Origin: Psychrobacter proteolyticus
GTDB lineage: Bacteria > Pseudomonadota > Gammaproteobacteria > Pseudomonadales > Moraxellaceae
Direction of reading: 5' to 3'
Length of the DNA stretch: 64,000 nucleotides
NCBI RefSeq assembly: GCF_003350005.1
Contig: NZ_QLKS01000002.1
Span: 186,001 to 250,000 of the forward strand
The notes under the pieces are model-generated. The model saw only the letters and a list, made by a program, of their open reading frames with translations. It was not told the DNA's origin and did no database searches. Every line of letters begins with the position of its first letter. The first letter of the stretch is position 1. Shown here in pieces: positions 1 to 9,719 of this stretch. A program made the translations under genes and the position numbers.

Positions 1-593
1 TGGGTCTAAAACCAATTATCGCAGCCCAGAATAAGCAAGCAGAGCGTTTGATTGAGTCTCGTATTGTTATCGATGCAAAATCTGGTGTGTCTGGTGCTGG
101 TCGTCAAGCATCACTTGCACTTAACTATGCTGAGACAACGGATAGCTTCAAGGCTTATAGCGTCGAAGGTCATCGCCATTTACCTGAAATTGAACAGGGT
201 GTTGCACAGTTATTAGACAGTCAGTTTACACACCGTATTCGCTTTTTGCCGCATTTAGTACCGATGATTCGTGGCATGCTAAGCTCTATTCATATGGAAC
301 TGACCGATGCTGGTGCTGCTATTGATTGGCAGCAAGCGTTTGAAAATAGCTATGCGTCAGAGTTGTTTGTTGATGTCATGCCAAAAGGTCTTTATCCCGA
401 TACGCGCAGTGTTCGCGCTAGTAACCGTCTACGCATTGCGGTACATCAGGATAATGAGCGTGCCGAGCTAACGGTTATCGTCGTTCAAGATAACTTAGTC
501 AAAGGTGCTGCTGGGCAGGCTGTGCAAAACATGAATGTGATGTTCGGTTTTGATGAGTCAATGGGGCTTAACTTTGCACCGATTGTGCCTTAA
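1..593 (+). CDS. argC: N-acetyl-gamma-glutamyl-phosphate reductase, C-terminal part (5' end outside window)
   Basis: This is the C-terminal part of ArgC, which reduces N-acetylglutamyl-phosphate to the semialdehyde in arginine synthesis in the cytoplasm. The reading frame is open from base 3 with no start in the window, so the gene begins upstream. The TTG at base 48 lies inside the conserved domain and is not a real start. The fragment shows the SGVSGAGR turn and the HLVPMIRG stretch that includes a conserved active-site His region in this family, and it ends with the usual short C-terminus. The following gene is a membrane coiled-coil protein 103 bp downstream. The family assignment is firm; only completeness is unknown. 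Confidence 0.93.
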   Translation, partial: GLKPIIAAQNKQAERLIESRIVIDAKSGVSGAGRQASLALNYAETTDSFKAYSVEGHRHLPEIEQGVAQLLDSQFTHRIRFLPHLVPMIRGMLSSIHMELTDAGAAIDWQQAFENSYASELFVDVMPKGLYPDTRSVRASNRLRIAVHQDNERAELTVIVVQDNLVKGAAGQAVQNMNVMFGFDESMGLNFAPIVP

Positions 594-657
594 TATCAAC
601 GACTTCATATTCCAATCATTCACATTTACGGTGCTAGGTATTGATTATAAATTCGGC

Positions 658-663
658 TATAAT
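658..663 (+). promoter_or_regulatory. Possible -10 box (TATAAT) for the membrane coiled-coil gene
   Basis: A perfect TATAAT lies 33 bases before the ATG at 697. No good -35 box stands at 16-18 bp, so this is only a candidate promoter. Confidence 0.35.
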
Positions 664-696
664 GACTTGCCCTTACCCTTAAGAGATACTGTCTAA

Positions 697-1563
697 ATGC
701 GTTTTCAGCTCGTACTACGCTTTTGCTCACAGCCAGCACGTCTATCGTGCAAAGACTCGGTTATACCTAGCTTGGAGCGCAAACAGCATTCCTTTAGAAA
801 TAATAATGTCCCGATAAGTGGTATTGCTAGCTCACAACGCGGGGCTTCTACATTGGTATTGGCACTGTTTGTAGTGGTCGTATTAGTGACAGCAGTAGTT
901 GGGCTGGCATTCGGTCATAAGCTTGGCTACCAACGTGGCCTTCATTCGATGGAAACAGAAGCCAAGCAAGCAATCATCGATAGCACTGAAGCGACACAAG
1001 CACTAGAAGACTTGCGCCTTAGCAATAAGATAGCTACTAACCAAGCGGCAACTGCCAAACAAGAACTGGCTATCAGTTTGGCTAACTTAAAAGAGCTGCG
1101 TGAAAGCCAGCAAGAATTAACAGTAGAAAATAAGCAAGTATCACAGCTCAATGAGCTATATTCAGATGTCATCCGTAAGAAAGGTGGTATGCCTTTACAG
1201 GTATTAGGTGCAAAGATTTCGCCATTACCTGAAAATGCTTTTGAGTATGGTTTTGATATTGGGATGCTCAGTAACGATGGTCAAGCCAAACGCTTAAGGC
1301 CTGTATTGACGCTACTTAATAATGATGACCTTGTAGAGGTGCCACTTGACCCTGCATACCATATGATCGAAGGTATCGTTCGGATACGTGGTCGCTTTGT
1401 AATGCCATCAGGCTTTAGACCATTGCAAGCCAAACTGACTTTGCAAGCTGGTGGTCAAAAAGTAGAGCAGTTGTATGACTGGAAGCTCGGTGATAGTGTG
1501 GATAACATGCTACCATCGCTCCTAGATTTACCAGAAGTTGATGAAAGTCCTATCGTACCTTAA
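697..1563 (+). CDS. Single-pass membrane protein with coiled coil, DUF6776-like
   Basis: The function is unknown. The 288-residue product has a basic N-terminus of about 50 residues, one strongly hydrophobic helix at about 51-72, a Glu/Gln/Lys-rich coiled coil at about 84-155, and a C-terminal domain (about 160-288) rich in predicted strands. This fits a protein anchored in the inner membrane with its C-terminal domain in the periplasm. The layout resembles the DUF6776 proteins found beside argC in related bacteria, as I recall; I could not run a profile search. The start is uncertain because no good ribosome site precedes the ATG at 697, and a later start nearer the helix would also give a sensible protein. 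Confidence 0.7.
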   Translation: MRFQLVLRFCSQPARLSCKDSVIPSLERKQHSFRNNNVPISGIASSQRGASTLVLALFVVVVLVTAVVGLAFGHKLGYQRGLHSMETEAKQAIIDSTEATQALEDLRLSNKIATNQAATAKQELAISLANLKELRESQQELTVENKQVSQLNELYSDVIRKKGGMPLQVLGAKISPLPENAFEYGFDIGMLSNDGQAKRLRPVLTLLNNDDLVEVPLDPAYHMIEGIVRIRGRFVMPSGFRPLQAKLTLQAGGQKVEQLYDWKLGDSVDNMLPSLLDLPEVDESPIVP

Positions 1564-1717
1564 TTACCTCATGTCTTAATAAAATACTCAGTGACGATGC
1601 TGTGGTTGAAATCAAAGCACAATGACCTTAATTAGTGGTTGTGCTTTATACCATGCCTTATCGCCTGCATTAACAACCTCTTTTATCTTAAACTTACCTT
1701 ATAATTATATTTTGATT

Positions 1718-2125
1718 ATGATGAAAAAAATGATATCACAAGCCACGCCAACGGTTGCTGATTGGCACTTTCCCAATATGCCTGCTCATCGTGCACAAGA
1801 CGGTGATACCGATGGTGAAACGTCACCGCAAGCAGATGTATTGGTCGCAGAGCCTGAAGTAGCCAAACCGCCTATGTATGCGGTCGTTATGTATAATGAC
1901 AACTACACGCCGATGGAGTTTGTTGTATACATATTACAGTCAGAATTTCGTCATAGTATGGATTCTGCGGTCGAGATTATGCTAACTATTCATAATAGCA
2001 GTAAAGGCATTGCTGGCATTTATCCCAAAGATATCGCCGAGACTAAGGCCAAAAAAGTAAATAGTCTGGCGCATCGTGAAGGTTATCCGTTATTGACCCA
2101 AATCGAACCACATCAAGGCGAGTAG
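1718..2125 (+). CDS. clpS: ATP-dependent Clp protease adaptor ClpS
   Basis: ClpS binds the ClpA N-domain and delivers N-degron substrates to ClpAP. The conserved core runs from PPMYAVVMYNDNYTPMEFV, where the NDNYTPMEFV segment forms part of the N-degron pocket, to the end (AHREGYPL). The product is 135 residues with this start, longer than the roughly 106 of E. coli because of an acidic, probably disordered N-terminus. The frame is open further up to 1622, but that extension is not ClpS-like and a TATAAT at 1700-1705 lies inside it, so I chose the MMKKM start. The ATG at 1730 is also possible. It is followed by a hairpin terminator and then clpA. Confidence 0.92.
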   Translation: MMKKMISQATPTVADWHFPNMPAHRAQDGDTDGETSPQADVLVAEPEVAKPPMYAVVMYNDNYTPMEFVVYILQSEFRHSMDSAVEIMLTIHNSSKGIAGIYPKDIAETKAKKVNSLAHREGYPLLTQIEPHQGE

Positions 2126-2763
2126 AGCAGTTTATTAATTTTTTATACTGATATATGGCTCTATTAAAGCTTTACCTACTGTTCTCTATTCCTAAGCAAT
2201 CCATATCAAAGCTCACTTTTATAGTGAGCTTTTCCGACTTTTCAGTCACCCCTCTTATATATGAACTTTGCTTCTTAAAATAGTTTTATTATCCATAGAG
2301 TCTTGATTTTTATAGCAAATAACCCTATCTATTAGAGAGTCCTATTCAATAGTCTTAGACTAAGTATCTCCGTTGAATTTGCTAAAACTACGTCATCACT
2401 AGACTCTCAACTATCAATCTCTCTCTTTCTATCTAATCAGTTTTCAATATTTAATATTTGTTATTAAGGTTGTCGCTACTAACTTGTAGCACGCTTTGAT
2501 ACATTTTAGTCTGTGTTAATAGATTGACTCCGTCGAAGTATCGTGTTGATATAAAGAAAAGCGGCCATTGATAGTTGTGATTACTGTTGGCTGATAGCGA
2601 GATTATAGTATTTAATCAATAGTCTACCGCTCACCTCATTTATTCATGACTTCTAATAATACGAATATAGCCCTTGAACAATTCATCTACCGCCCTGATT
2701 TACTTACTAACTCATTCATAAAACTATCAATTATAAAGATAGATATAACCGTAGGAAGTTGTT
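2126..2763. other. 638-bp intergenic region between clpS and clpA
   Basis: This is an unusually long AT-rich gap. It holds the clpS terminator (2208-2234), a 13-bp palindrome TAGTCTTAGACTA (2350-2362) and a short GCTAC/GTAGC inverted repeat (2475-2490). The last bases carry the clpA ribosome site, AGGAAG, about 7 bases before the ATG. No convincing gene was seen. Confidence 0.6.
2208..2234 (+). terminator. Terminator after clpS
   Basis: A 9-bp stem, AAAGCTCAC paired with GTGAGCTTT, has a 7-base loop and is followed by T residues. Confidence 0.75.
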
Positions 2764-5304
2764 ATGTTAAGTCGTCATCTTGAAGTTTCTCTACGTTTAG
2801 CAATGACGCTTGCGCGCCAAAAATCGCATGAGTATCTCACTGTTGAACACCTGCTTTTGGCCTTATTAGAAAACACTCATGCTGCCAATACGTTGACTGC
2901 TTGTAATGCTAATGTCTCGGCGCTGCGTACTGAGCTTGAGATTTATATTAATAAACACACGCCAACTATCGATGCTGATACAGAACAGTCACCGCAGCCG
3001 ACTCAAAGCTTTGATCGTATCTTGCAACGTGCTATTTTTCACGTGCAGTCGATTGGTGGTGGTCGTTTGGTAGAAGGCTCTGATATTTTGGTCTCTATGT
3101 TTTCAGAGCATGATACTTATGCTGTTTACCTGCTTAAAAAACAAGGTATCAGTCGCCTTGAACTAACACAGTATTTATCACACGGCCAAGATAAAGAGGA
3201 GCCATCTGAATCACGTGGTTCTGCAGGCACTGAACGCCGTAGTGCCTCTGAAAAAACCAGCAAAGATCCCTTAGTTGAATTTGCGACCAATCTAAACCAG
3301 CGAGCTGCCGAAGGTAAAACAGATCCTTTGATTGGTCGTGCCTCTGAGATTGAACGTGCTGCCCAAGTACTGTGCCGTCGTCGTAAAAATAACCCATTGC
3401 TAGTAGGTGAGCCTGGCGTAGGTAAAACCTCTATCGCTGAAGGTTTAGCATGGTTAATCATTAACGATAAAGCACCAAAGCCCCTTAACGGTTGCGTGAT
3501 TTATAGCCTTGATATTGGTTCACTGATTGCGGGAACTAAGTATCGCGGTGACTTTGAAAAACGCATGAAGTCATTGCTTGATGCGCTGAAGAAAAAACCA
3601 AATGCTATTCTTTTTATTGATGAAATTCATATGATTATTGGTGCTGGTTCATCTATGAGCAGCAATATGGATGTGTCTAATTTGATTAAGCCTGCACTTG
3701 CTAACGGTGAGCTACGTTGTATCGGTTCAACAACCTTTACTGAGTATCGCCAAGTATTCGAAAAAGACCATGCATTGTCACGTCGTTTCCAAAAAATCGA
3801 TGTTAAAGAACCAAGTGTGGATGACACTATCGATATCCTACGCGGCCTAAAACCTCGTTATGAAGAATTCCATAATGTTGAGTATACGGATGAAGCGTTG
3901 GTCACAGCGGTACAGTTATCAGCCAAGCATATTCATGAGCGTTTTTTACCTGACAAAGCCATTGATGTAATTGACGAAGCAGGTGCATACAAGCGCTTAG
4001 GCGTGGTGCCTGATGTCGATGATATCGAAGCGGAAGAAAGTTTCATTGCTGATTTAGAGCAAGATTTTGATGCGCAGATTGATGCTGATATCGAAGGTAT
4101 CGATGGCGATACAGATAATGAAATGCAAGATGAAGCAGCGACTGCGAAAGCAAGCGATAGTGCTAAATCAGCAGATGGTGTGAAATTGTCAAAAGGTCAA
4201 AAGCCACCGATGAAAATCGATGTTGCTGATATCGAGGCTATTATTGCTAAACTGGCACGTATTCCACCCAAATCTGTATCGAGTGATGACAAGAGTATCC
4301 TTGAGCATTTAGATCGAGATCTGAAGCACTTGGTGTTTGGTCAAGATGAGGCGATTACTACGTTGGCTGATGCTATCAAGCTATCACGTGCAGGATTAAA
4401 AGCACCTGATAAACCAATCGGTTCATTTATGTTTGCAGGTCCAACTGGTGTGGGTAAAACAGAAGTGTCGCGTCAGCTAGCGAACCTGCTAGGCGTAGAA
4501 TTGGTACGCTTTGATATGTCAGAGTATATGGAAGCGCACACGGCATCACGCTTGATCGGTGCGCCTCCAGGTTATGTTGGCTATGATCAAGGTGGCTTGC
4601 TTACTGAAAAAATCAATCAGCATCCACATTGTGTGTTGTTGCTTGATGAGATTGAAAAGGCGCATCCAGATGTCTTCAACTTGTTACTACAAGTAATGGA
4701 TCATGGTACGTTAACTGATAACAATGGTCGTGTGGCAATCTTTAAGCAAGTCATCGTTATTATGACAACGAACGTTGGTGCTGATAGTATCAGTCGCTCG
4801 TCAATGGGCTTCACTCAACAAGACCATAGCCGTGATAACACAGAATCATTGAAACGTGTCTTTACGCCAGAGTTCCGTAATCGCTTAGACGCCATTATTC
4901 AGTTCAACCCTCTAGATACGTCAGTTGTTGTATCAGTTGTCGATAAGTTCTTAGTTGAGCTGCAAGTACAGCTTGATGATAAGCAAGTGACATTAGAGAT
5001 TGATGATGATGTACGTGACTACTTGGCGGACAAAGGCTATGATCGTCTAATGGGTGCACGTCCGATGCAACGTCTGATTCAGGATGAAATCAAAAAACCA
5101 TTGGCAAGTATGATTTTGTTTGGTGATTTGATCAATGGCGGTGTCGTGCATCTGACCTTAGAGCCTAAAGTCGATGATTCTCAAGAGAATGATACGATGA
5201 AGCTTGATAAGGTATCAGACAAAGGCTCAGCTGATAGTCGTATTATTCTGACAGTCGTTGAAACTCACGAACCACATCCTGATTCTGAGTCTCTTGCTAG
5301 CTAA
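2764..5304 (+). CDS. clpA: ATP-dependent Clp protease ATP-binding subunit ClpA
   Basis: ClpA is the AAA+ unfoldase that feeds proteins into ClpP. The order is the Clp-N domain (about 1-145), the first AAA domain with Walker A GEPGVGKT near residue 217 and Walker B LFIDEIHMI, and the second AAA domain with GPTGVGKT near 559, LLDEIEKAHPDV and the C-terminal D2-small domain. At 846 residues it is about 90 longer than E. coli ClpA. The extra length is an acidic Asp/Glu-rich insert at about 412-482 between the D1 small domain and the D2 linker, plus a tail of about 30 residues. It has a good ribosome site and its own terminator. It lies downstream of its adaptor clpS but is probably transcribed separately. 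Confidence 0.96.
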   Translation: MLSRHLEVSLRLAMTLARQKSHEYLTVEHLLLALLENTHAANTLTACNANVSALRTELEIYINKHTPTIDADTEQSPQPTQSFDRILQRAIFHVQSIGGGRLVEGSDILVSMFSEHDTYAVYLLKKQGISRLELTQYLSHGQDKEEPSESRGSAGTERRSASEKTSKDPLVEFATNLNQRAAEGKTDPLIGRASEIERAAQVLCRRRKNNPLLVGEPGVGKTSIAEGLAWLIINDKAPKPLNGCVIYSLDIGSLIAGTKYRGDFEKRMKSLLDALKKKPNAILFIDEIHMIIGAGSSMSSNMDVSNLIKPALANGELRCIGSTTFTEYRQVFEKDHALSRRFQKIDVKEPSVDDTIDILRGLKPRYEEFHNVEYTDEALVTAVQLSAKHIHERFLPDKAIDVIDEAGAYKRLGVVPDVDDIEAEESFIADLEQDFDAQIDADIEGIDGDTDNEMQDEAATAKASDSAKSADGVKLSKGQKPPMKIDVADIEAIIAKLARIPPKSVSSDDKSILEHLDRDLKHLVFGQDEAITTLADAIKLSRAGLKAPDKPIGSFMFAGPTGVGKTEVSRQLANLLGVELVRFDMSEYMEAHTASRLIGAPPGYVGYDQGGLLTEKINQHPHCVLLLDEIEKAHPDVFNLLLQVMDHGTLTDNNGRVAIFKQVIVIMTTNVGADSISRSSMGFTQQDHSRDNTESLKRVFTPEFRNRLDAIIQFNPLDTSVVVSVVDKFLVELQVQLDDKQVTLEIDDDVRDYLADKGYDRLMGARPMQRLIQDEIKKPLASMILFGDLINGGVVHLTLEPKVDDSQENDTMKLDKVSDKGSADSRIILTVVETHEPHPDSESLAS

Positions 5305-5325
5305 GTTGTTTAATATTGATGTCAC

Positions 5326-5361
5326 AAAAACGGCTACCGTATTACTGCGGTAGCCGTTTTT
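5326..5361 (+). terminator. Terminator after clpA
   Basis: A 14-bp stem, AAAAACGGCTACCG with its exact complement, has an 8-base loop and ends in a run of T. Confidence 0.93.
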
Positions 5362-5476
5362 TTATTGCTATAATTCATCAATAAAGCACACACCATTTTT
5401 TGTTAGTATGATTATTTACAGTAAGCTGGCTTTAATAAAGCTATGGAACTTATAACAAGTATAAAAAGGACACACT

Positions 5477-6214
5477 ATGGAACTATTTGATGAACCGACA
5501 ACAAAGACTCCAGAACAAAAGCAAGCGATTTTAGACAATGTCCGCTTACCAGAAGATTGGAAAACGGCATTAGCAGATGAATTAACGTCTGAGAATATGG
5601 ACAATCTACGTGCGTTCTTAAAAGAGGCGTATCAGTCGGATGATAGTATCTATCCACCTGCACCATTAATGTTCAATGCGCTTAATCTTACGCCGTTATC
5701 ACAAGTCAAAGTGGTAATCTTGGGCCAAGATCCTTATCATCGTCCAGGTCAGGCTATGGGGTTATCATTTTCTGTTCCTAAAGCCATTCCAAAGCCACCA
5801 TCATTGAATAATTTGCTTAAAGAAATGGCAGATGACATTGGCATTCGCCCTTCAGCGCATGGCGATTTGACGTACTGGGCGCAGCAAGGCGTTCTCCTGC
5901 TTAATAGCTCACTAACTGTCCGAGAAGGCGAGCCAAACAGTCATCAGAATAAGGGCTGGGAACAGTTTACTGATGCCGTCATCGATGCAGTGAATGAACA
6001 GACAAAGCATACCGTGTTTATTTTGTGGGGTAGTAAAGCCCAGAAAAAAGGTAAGTATATCGATACGGATAAGCATTTGATTCTGACAGCGGTACATCCA
6101 TCACCACTTGCAGCAAATCGTGGCGGCTTCTTTGGCACTAAACCTTTTTCTAAAACAAATGACTATTTGGCGCAGTATGGCCAAACTCCAATTGACTGGC
6201 AATTACCACAATAA
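5477..6214 (+). CDS. ung: Uracil-DNA glycosylase
   Basis: Ung excises uracil from DNA to start base-excision repair. This is family 1: the water-activating motif GQDPYH is present with the catalytic Asp at residue 85, and the HPSPLA DNA-intercalation loop holds His207. At 245 residues it is slightly longer than E. coli Ung (229) because of a short N-terminal extension. The ribosome site AAAAGGA stands before the ATG. The stop codon is directly followed by the ATG of tadA, so the two are probably co-transcribed and translationally coupled. Confidence 0.97.
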   Translation: MELFDEPTTKTPEQKQAILDNVRLPEDWKTALADELTSENMDNLRAFLKEAYQSDDSIYPPAPLMFNALNLTPLSQVKVVILGQDPYHRPGQAMGLSFSVPKAIPKPPSLNNLLKEMADDIGIRPSAHGDLTYWAQQGVLLLNSSLTVREGEPNSHQNKGWEQFTDAVIDAVNEQTKHTVFILWGSKAQKKGKYIDTDKHLILTAVHPSPLAANRGGFFGTKPFSKTNDYLAQYGQTPIDWQLPQ

Positions 6215-6766
6215 ATGCAAAATATACAGAATATAAGCTTAATGCCGTACCAATCTTTAAATATTCAGGCCAGCACCTTTTGGTTAGCTGAAGATATTAA
6301 ATGGATGCAACAAGCAATCCAACTTGCTAAGCAAGGTGCTGAACGAGGAGAGGTGCCGGTAGGTGCGGTATTGGTACATGATCAGCAGATTATCGGCCAA
6401 GGGTTTAATCAACCTATTAGTAGCCATGATGCTACTGCTCATGCAGAGATAGTTGCATTGAGAGACGCTTGTACACGTTTAAAAAACTATCGACTGCCGC
6501 TACAGACTACTCTATATGTCACTCTGGAGCCTTGTACGATGTGTATCGGTGCTTTAATCCATGCGCGTGTAAACAAGTTGGTGTACGCAGCAAGTGAACC
6601 GCGTGCTGGTATGGTTGGTAGTCAAATGGACTTATCGTTACAACCTTTCTATAACCACAGTATTCAAGCCTATAATGGATTATGCAGCGAGCATAGTAGT
6701 CAAATACTCAAGACATTTTTTCGTGAGCGTAGGCAAGCGACAAAAAAGAATAAGGCCACTATGTAA
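6215..6766 (+). CDS. tadA: tRNA adenosine(34) deaminase TadA
   Basis: TadA converts A34 to inosine in tRNA-Arg(ACG). The zinc ligands are His76 of the HAE motif and Cys107 and Cys110 of PCTMC, with Glu78 as the proton shuttle. The product is 183 residues, against 167 in E. coli. The ATG used abuts the ung stop codon with no gap; a later ATG at 6242 is also possible, since the first 20 residues are not conserved. The basic C-terminal tail (RERRQATKKNKA) fits tRNA binding. Confidence 0.94.
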   Translation: MQNIQNISLMPYQSLNIQASTFWLAEDIKWMQQAIQLAKQGAERGEVPVGAVLVHDQQIIGQGFNQPISSHDATAHAEIVALRDACTRLKNYRLPLQTTLYVTLEPCTMCIGALIHARVNKLVYAASEPRAGMVGSQMDLSLQPFYNHSIQAYNGLCSEHSSQILKTFFRERRQATKKNKATM

Positions 6767-6824
6767 ACTAGAAATACTAATAAATAAGATATCAGTCTTG
6801 GTGCTAGTGGTCACGATGATTTTT

Positions 6825-6833
6825 TGCTATAAT
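6825..6833 (+). promoter_or_regulatory. Extended -10 promoter before cmk
   Basis: TGCTATAAT is a perfect extended -10 element about 125 bases before the cmk start. No clear -35 box is seen, as is common for extended -10 promoters. Confidence 0.55.
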
Positions 6834-6955
6834 ATTGCCCTATTTGATAGCACCCATCTTAATAGGCTATTAAAGACTTAACATACGAATAAATGTCGTT
6901 TTATTAATGACATACGATAAGCGATATAAGTAACGCATATTATTGAGTAAGTATT

Positions 6956-7723
6956 ATGACTAGTTTTACACCTGATAATGTTTTACTCAATACAGAGGAT
7001 AGCCATACCTCATCATTGCGTTACCCTATTATTTGTATCGATGGTCCTAGTGGCGCTGGTAAAGGCACTGTCACATGGCGTCTAGCACAAGTGTTAGGCT
7101 ATCAGTTATTAGACTCTGGTGCGCTTTATAGAATTGTTGGTCTAAAAGCCTTTGAAGCGGGCTTAATCAGCGCAGATGCTAGCCAATCAATTGACGAAGA
7201 TGCTGTATTAGCATTGACTGAAAGCTTGGAGATAGCGTTTGTACCAAATAATGACTCAGGGCGTGTAGACATCATTGTTAATGGACAAGCAGTAGGTGAG
7301 CAAGTACGCAATGAAACGGTTGGAGGCTATGCATCACAGATAGCTGTCTTTCCACAGGTTCGCCAAGCGTTGCTCAAGTTACAACAAGATATGGCCACTC
7401 GTTCAGGTTTGGTTGCTGATGGTCGCGATATGGGTACGGTTGTTTTCCCAGATGCTGATGTTAAGGTGTTTTTGACGGCCAGTGCTGAAGCGCGTGCAGA
7501 GCGCCGTGTGACTCAGTTGTTGAACGCTGGTCAAACAGCAGATTTTGAGGCAATTTTAGCGACGATAAAAGAGCGTGATGACCGTGATGAAAATCGTAGT
7601 ACAGCGCCGTCGAAGCCTGCGGCAGATGCTTTATTACTTGATAGTTCAGCGCTTAATGCTGATGCAGTATATGAGCAGGTCAAAAAGCATTGCCAAGATA
7701 AAGGTGTGTTTTTCACTAGCTAG
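6956..7723 (+). CDS. cmk: Cytidylate kinase
   Basis: Cmk phosphorylates CMP and dCMP to the diphosphates. The P-loop GPSGAGKGT is at residues 30-38, and the NMP-binding region and the LVADGRDMGTVVFPDA segment (conserved RDxGT) are intact. At 255 residues it is longer than E. coli Cmk (227) because of an N-terminal extension of about 22 residues. A start nearer the P-loop cannot be excluded, but no other ATG fits. rpsA follows 307 bp downstream, the conserved cmk-rpsA order of gammaproteobacteria. Confidence 0.96.
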   Translation: MTSFTPDNVLLNTEDSHTSSLRYPIICIDGPSGAGKGTVTWRLAQVLGYQLLDSGALYRIVGLKAFEAGLISADASQSIDEDAVLALTESLEIAFVPNNDSGRVDIIVNGQAVGEQVRNETVGGYASQIAVFPQVRQALLKLQQDMATRSGLVADGRDMGTVVFPDADVKVFLTASAEARAERRVTQLLNAGQTADFEAILATIKERDDRDENRSTAPSKPAADALLLDSSALNADAVYEQVKKHCQDKGVFFTS

Positions 7724-8030
7724 TCATTTAATAGCTAGTAAAAACAACATATTAAGTACTAAAAAGTTTCCTATTAATCATTGTTTTAGTATAAAATAAT
7801 ACGGTTAAGTTAAATTTTATTAAAGCAGTAAGAAAAACTTAGTTTATTCAAGATATTGCATTCGATATAAGACAGTTGTTGTTAGTCAGTTTTAATTACG
7901 ATGAGCTCGCTATCAACAAACGTTTTTTTATATGATTGCATGGGATATAAAACCAGTATTTCGTTCTATACAATCATAAATTTGATCCGTACTGTGCTGG
8001 ACAGGATACGGCTATACAAAGGTAGACATA
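7724..8030 (+). promoter_or_regulatory. rpsA promoter region and structured 5' leader
   Basis: This 307-bp gap holds a -10-like TATAAA at 7790-7795 and two hairpins near the gene. Hairpin A pairs TATGATTG (7931-7938) with CAATCATA (7971-7978), and its long loop contains GGGAT. Hairpin B pairs CCGTA and CTGT (7987-7995) with ACAG and TACGG (8001-8011); its loop contains GGA. The known E. coli rpsA leader also folds into hairpins with GGA-bearing loops and is bound by S1 for autogenous control. Equivalence here is an inference. Confidence 0.5.
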
Positions 8031-9719
8031 ATGGAATCATTTGCTGAACTATTTGAAGCGAGCATTGAAGAGCAGGGCCTAGATATCGAGCGTGGCTCGG
8101 TTATTACAGGTGCTGTTGTGGCCATCGATAGCGATTGGATCACAGTAGATACTGGTCTTAAATCTGAAGGTATCGTCGCTCGTGAAGAGTTTTTAAGCGA
8201 AGAAGGCGAACTTGAAGTTGAAGTTGGCGATAGCGTTGATGTCGTAGTTGAAGCGGTTGATAACGGCATGGGTCAAACCTTGCTGTCACGTGAGAAAGCT
8301 AAACGTGTTGAAACTTGGAACTTCCTTGAAAAAATCGCTGATAACGATGAAATCGTTAAAGGTATTATCTCAAGCAAAGTTAAAGGCGGTTTCACTGTAG
8401 ATATCGGTTCAGTACGCGCGTTCTTACCAGGTTCATTGGTAGATGTACGTCCTATCCGTGATACAACGCATCTTGAAGGCAAAGAGCTAGAATTCAAAGT
8501 CATCAAACTTGACCAGAAGCGCAATAACGTTGTTGTTAGCCGTCGTGCAGTTATGGAAGCTGAAAACTCAGCTGAGCGCGAAGAGCTATTGAACAAGCTT
8601 GAAGAAGGCATCGAGATCGAAGGTATCGTTAAGAACCTTACTGATTACGGCGCGTTCGTTGATCTAGGTGGTATCGATGGTCTATTGCACATCACTGACA
8701 TGGCATGGCGCCGTATCAAGCATCCATCTGAAGTTGTTGAAGTTGGCCAAGACCTAAAAGTTAAAGTATTGAAGTTTGACCGTGAACGCAACCGCGTTAG
8801 CCTAGGTCTAAAACAACTTGGTACTGATCCTTGGGATAACGTTGGCGGCACTTACCCAGTAGGTAGTGTTGTAAAAGCTCGCGTAACCAACTTGACTGAC
8901 TATGGTTGTTTCGCTGAGATTTCTGAAGGTATCGAAGGTCTAGTACACGTATCAGAAATGGATCATACCAACAAAAACATCCACCCATCTAAAGTGGTTC
9001 AAGTGGGCGATGAAGTTGAAGTGATGATTCTTGATATCGATGAAGAACGTCGTCGTATCAGCCTAGGTATCAAACAAACTCTAGCTAACCCATGGGATGA
9101 GTTTGATAAGAAACATGAGCGCGGTGATAAAATCACTGGTACTATCAAATCAATCACTGACTTCGGTATCTTTATCGGTCTAGACGGTGGTATTGATGGT
9201 CTTGTTCATCTATCTGATATCTCTTGGAACGAAACTGGCGAAGATGCTATCCGTAACTACAACAAAGGCGACACCGTTGAAGCAATGGTATTGTCTGTAG
9301 ATGCAGAAGCTAACCGTATCAGCCTAGGCGTTAAGCAGTTAAGCTCTGATCCATTTAACGAATACCTAGTCAACAATGACCGTGGTGCTATCGTTAATGG
9401 TAAAGTAAAAGAAGTAGACGCTAAAGGCGCTACTATCGAACTTGCTGATGAAGTTGAAGCTTATCTACGTGCTTCTGAAATCCAACGTGACCGCGTTGAA
9501 GATGCAACTAAGCATCTGGCTGTTGGTGATGACGTTGAAGCGAAAATCATCAGTGTTGATCGTAAAACACGCAACATCAACTTGTCTATCAAAGCGAAAG
9601 ACGAAGCTGAAGAGCGTCAAGCGATTAAAGATCTTGGTAGCACGAACACTACTGCTGCTCCAGGTTCTGATGCACAGCCAAAAACTATTGGTGATTTGAT
9701 CAAAGAGCAAATGCAGTAA
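8031..9719 (+). CDS. rpsA: 30S ribosomal protein S1
   Basis: S1 binds mRNA leaders on the small subunit and helps initiation on structured or weak ribosome sites. The 562 residues contain six S1 repeats at about 21-87, 105-171, 192-260, 277-347, 364-434 and 451-521. The later repeats carry the typical [19 protein letters not shown] type sequence. The length matches E. coli (557). The codons look optimised compared with neighbours, as expected for a highly expressed gene. The ribosome site is weak (AAAGGT, about 9 bases before the ATG), in line with S1 needing no strong Shine-Dalgarno on its own message. Confidence 0.98.
   Translation: MESFAELFEASIEEQGLDIERGSVITGAVVAIDSDWITVDTGLKSEGIVAREEFLSEEGELEVEVGDSVDVVVEAVDNGMGQTLLSREKAKRVETWNFLEKIADNDEIVKGIISSKVKGGFTVDIGSVRAFLPGSLVDVRPIRDTTHLEGKELEFKVIKLDQKRNNVVVSRRAVMEAENSAEREELLNKLEEGIEIEGIVKNLTDYGAFVDLGGIDGLLHITDMAWRRIKHPSEVVEVGQDLKVKVLKFDRERNRVSLGLKQLGTDPWDNVGGTYPVGSVVKARVTNLTDYGCFAEISEGIEGLVHVSEMDHTNKNIHPSKVVQVGDEVEVMILDIDEERRRISLGIKQTLANPWDEFDKKHERGDKITGTIKSITDFGIFIGLDGGIDGLVHLSDISWNETGEDAIRNYNKGDTVEAMVLSVDAEANRISLGVKQLSSDPFNEYLVNNDRGAIVNGKVKEVDAKGATIELADEVEAYLRASEIQRDRVEDATKHLAVGDDVEAKIISVDRKTRNINLSIKAKDEAEERQAIKDLGSTNTTAAPGSDAQPKTIGDLIKEQMQ

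Noticed and set aside
1622..1717. N-terminal extension of ClpS with a lipobox-like LISGC
   Set aside because: It is not conserved in ClpS, a TATAAT lies within it, and ClpS acts in the cytoplasm. The LISGC match is taken as chance.
2646..2783. 45-codon ORF (starts MTSNNTN) overlapping the clpA start
   Set aside because: No ribosome site, AT-driven composition and no recognisable sequence. It overlaps the start of clpA in another frame.
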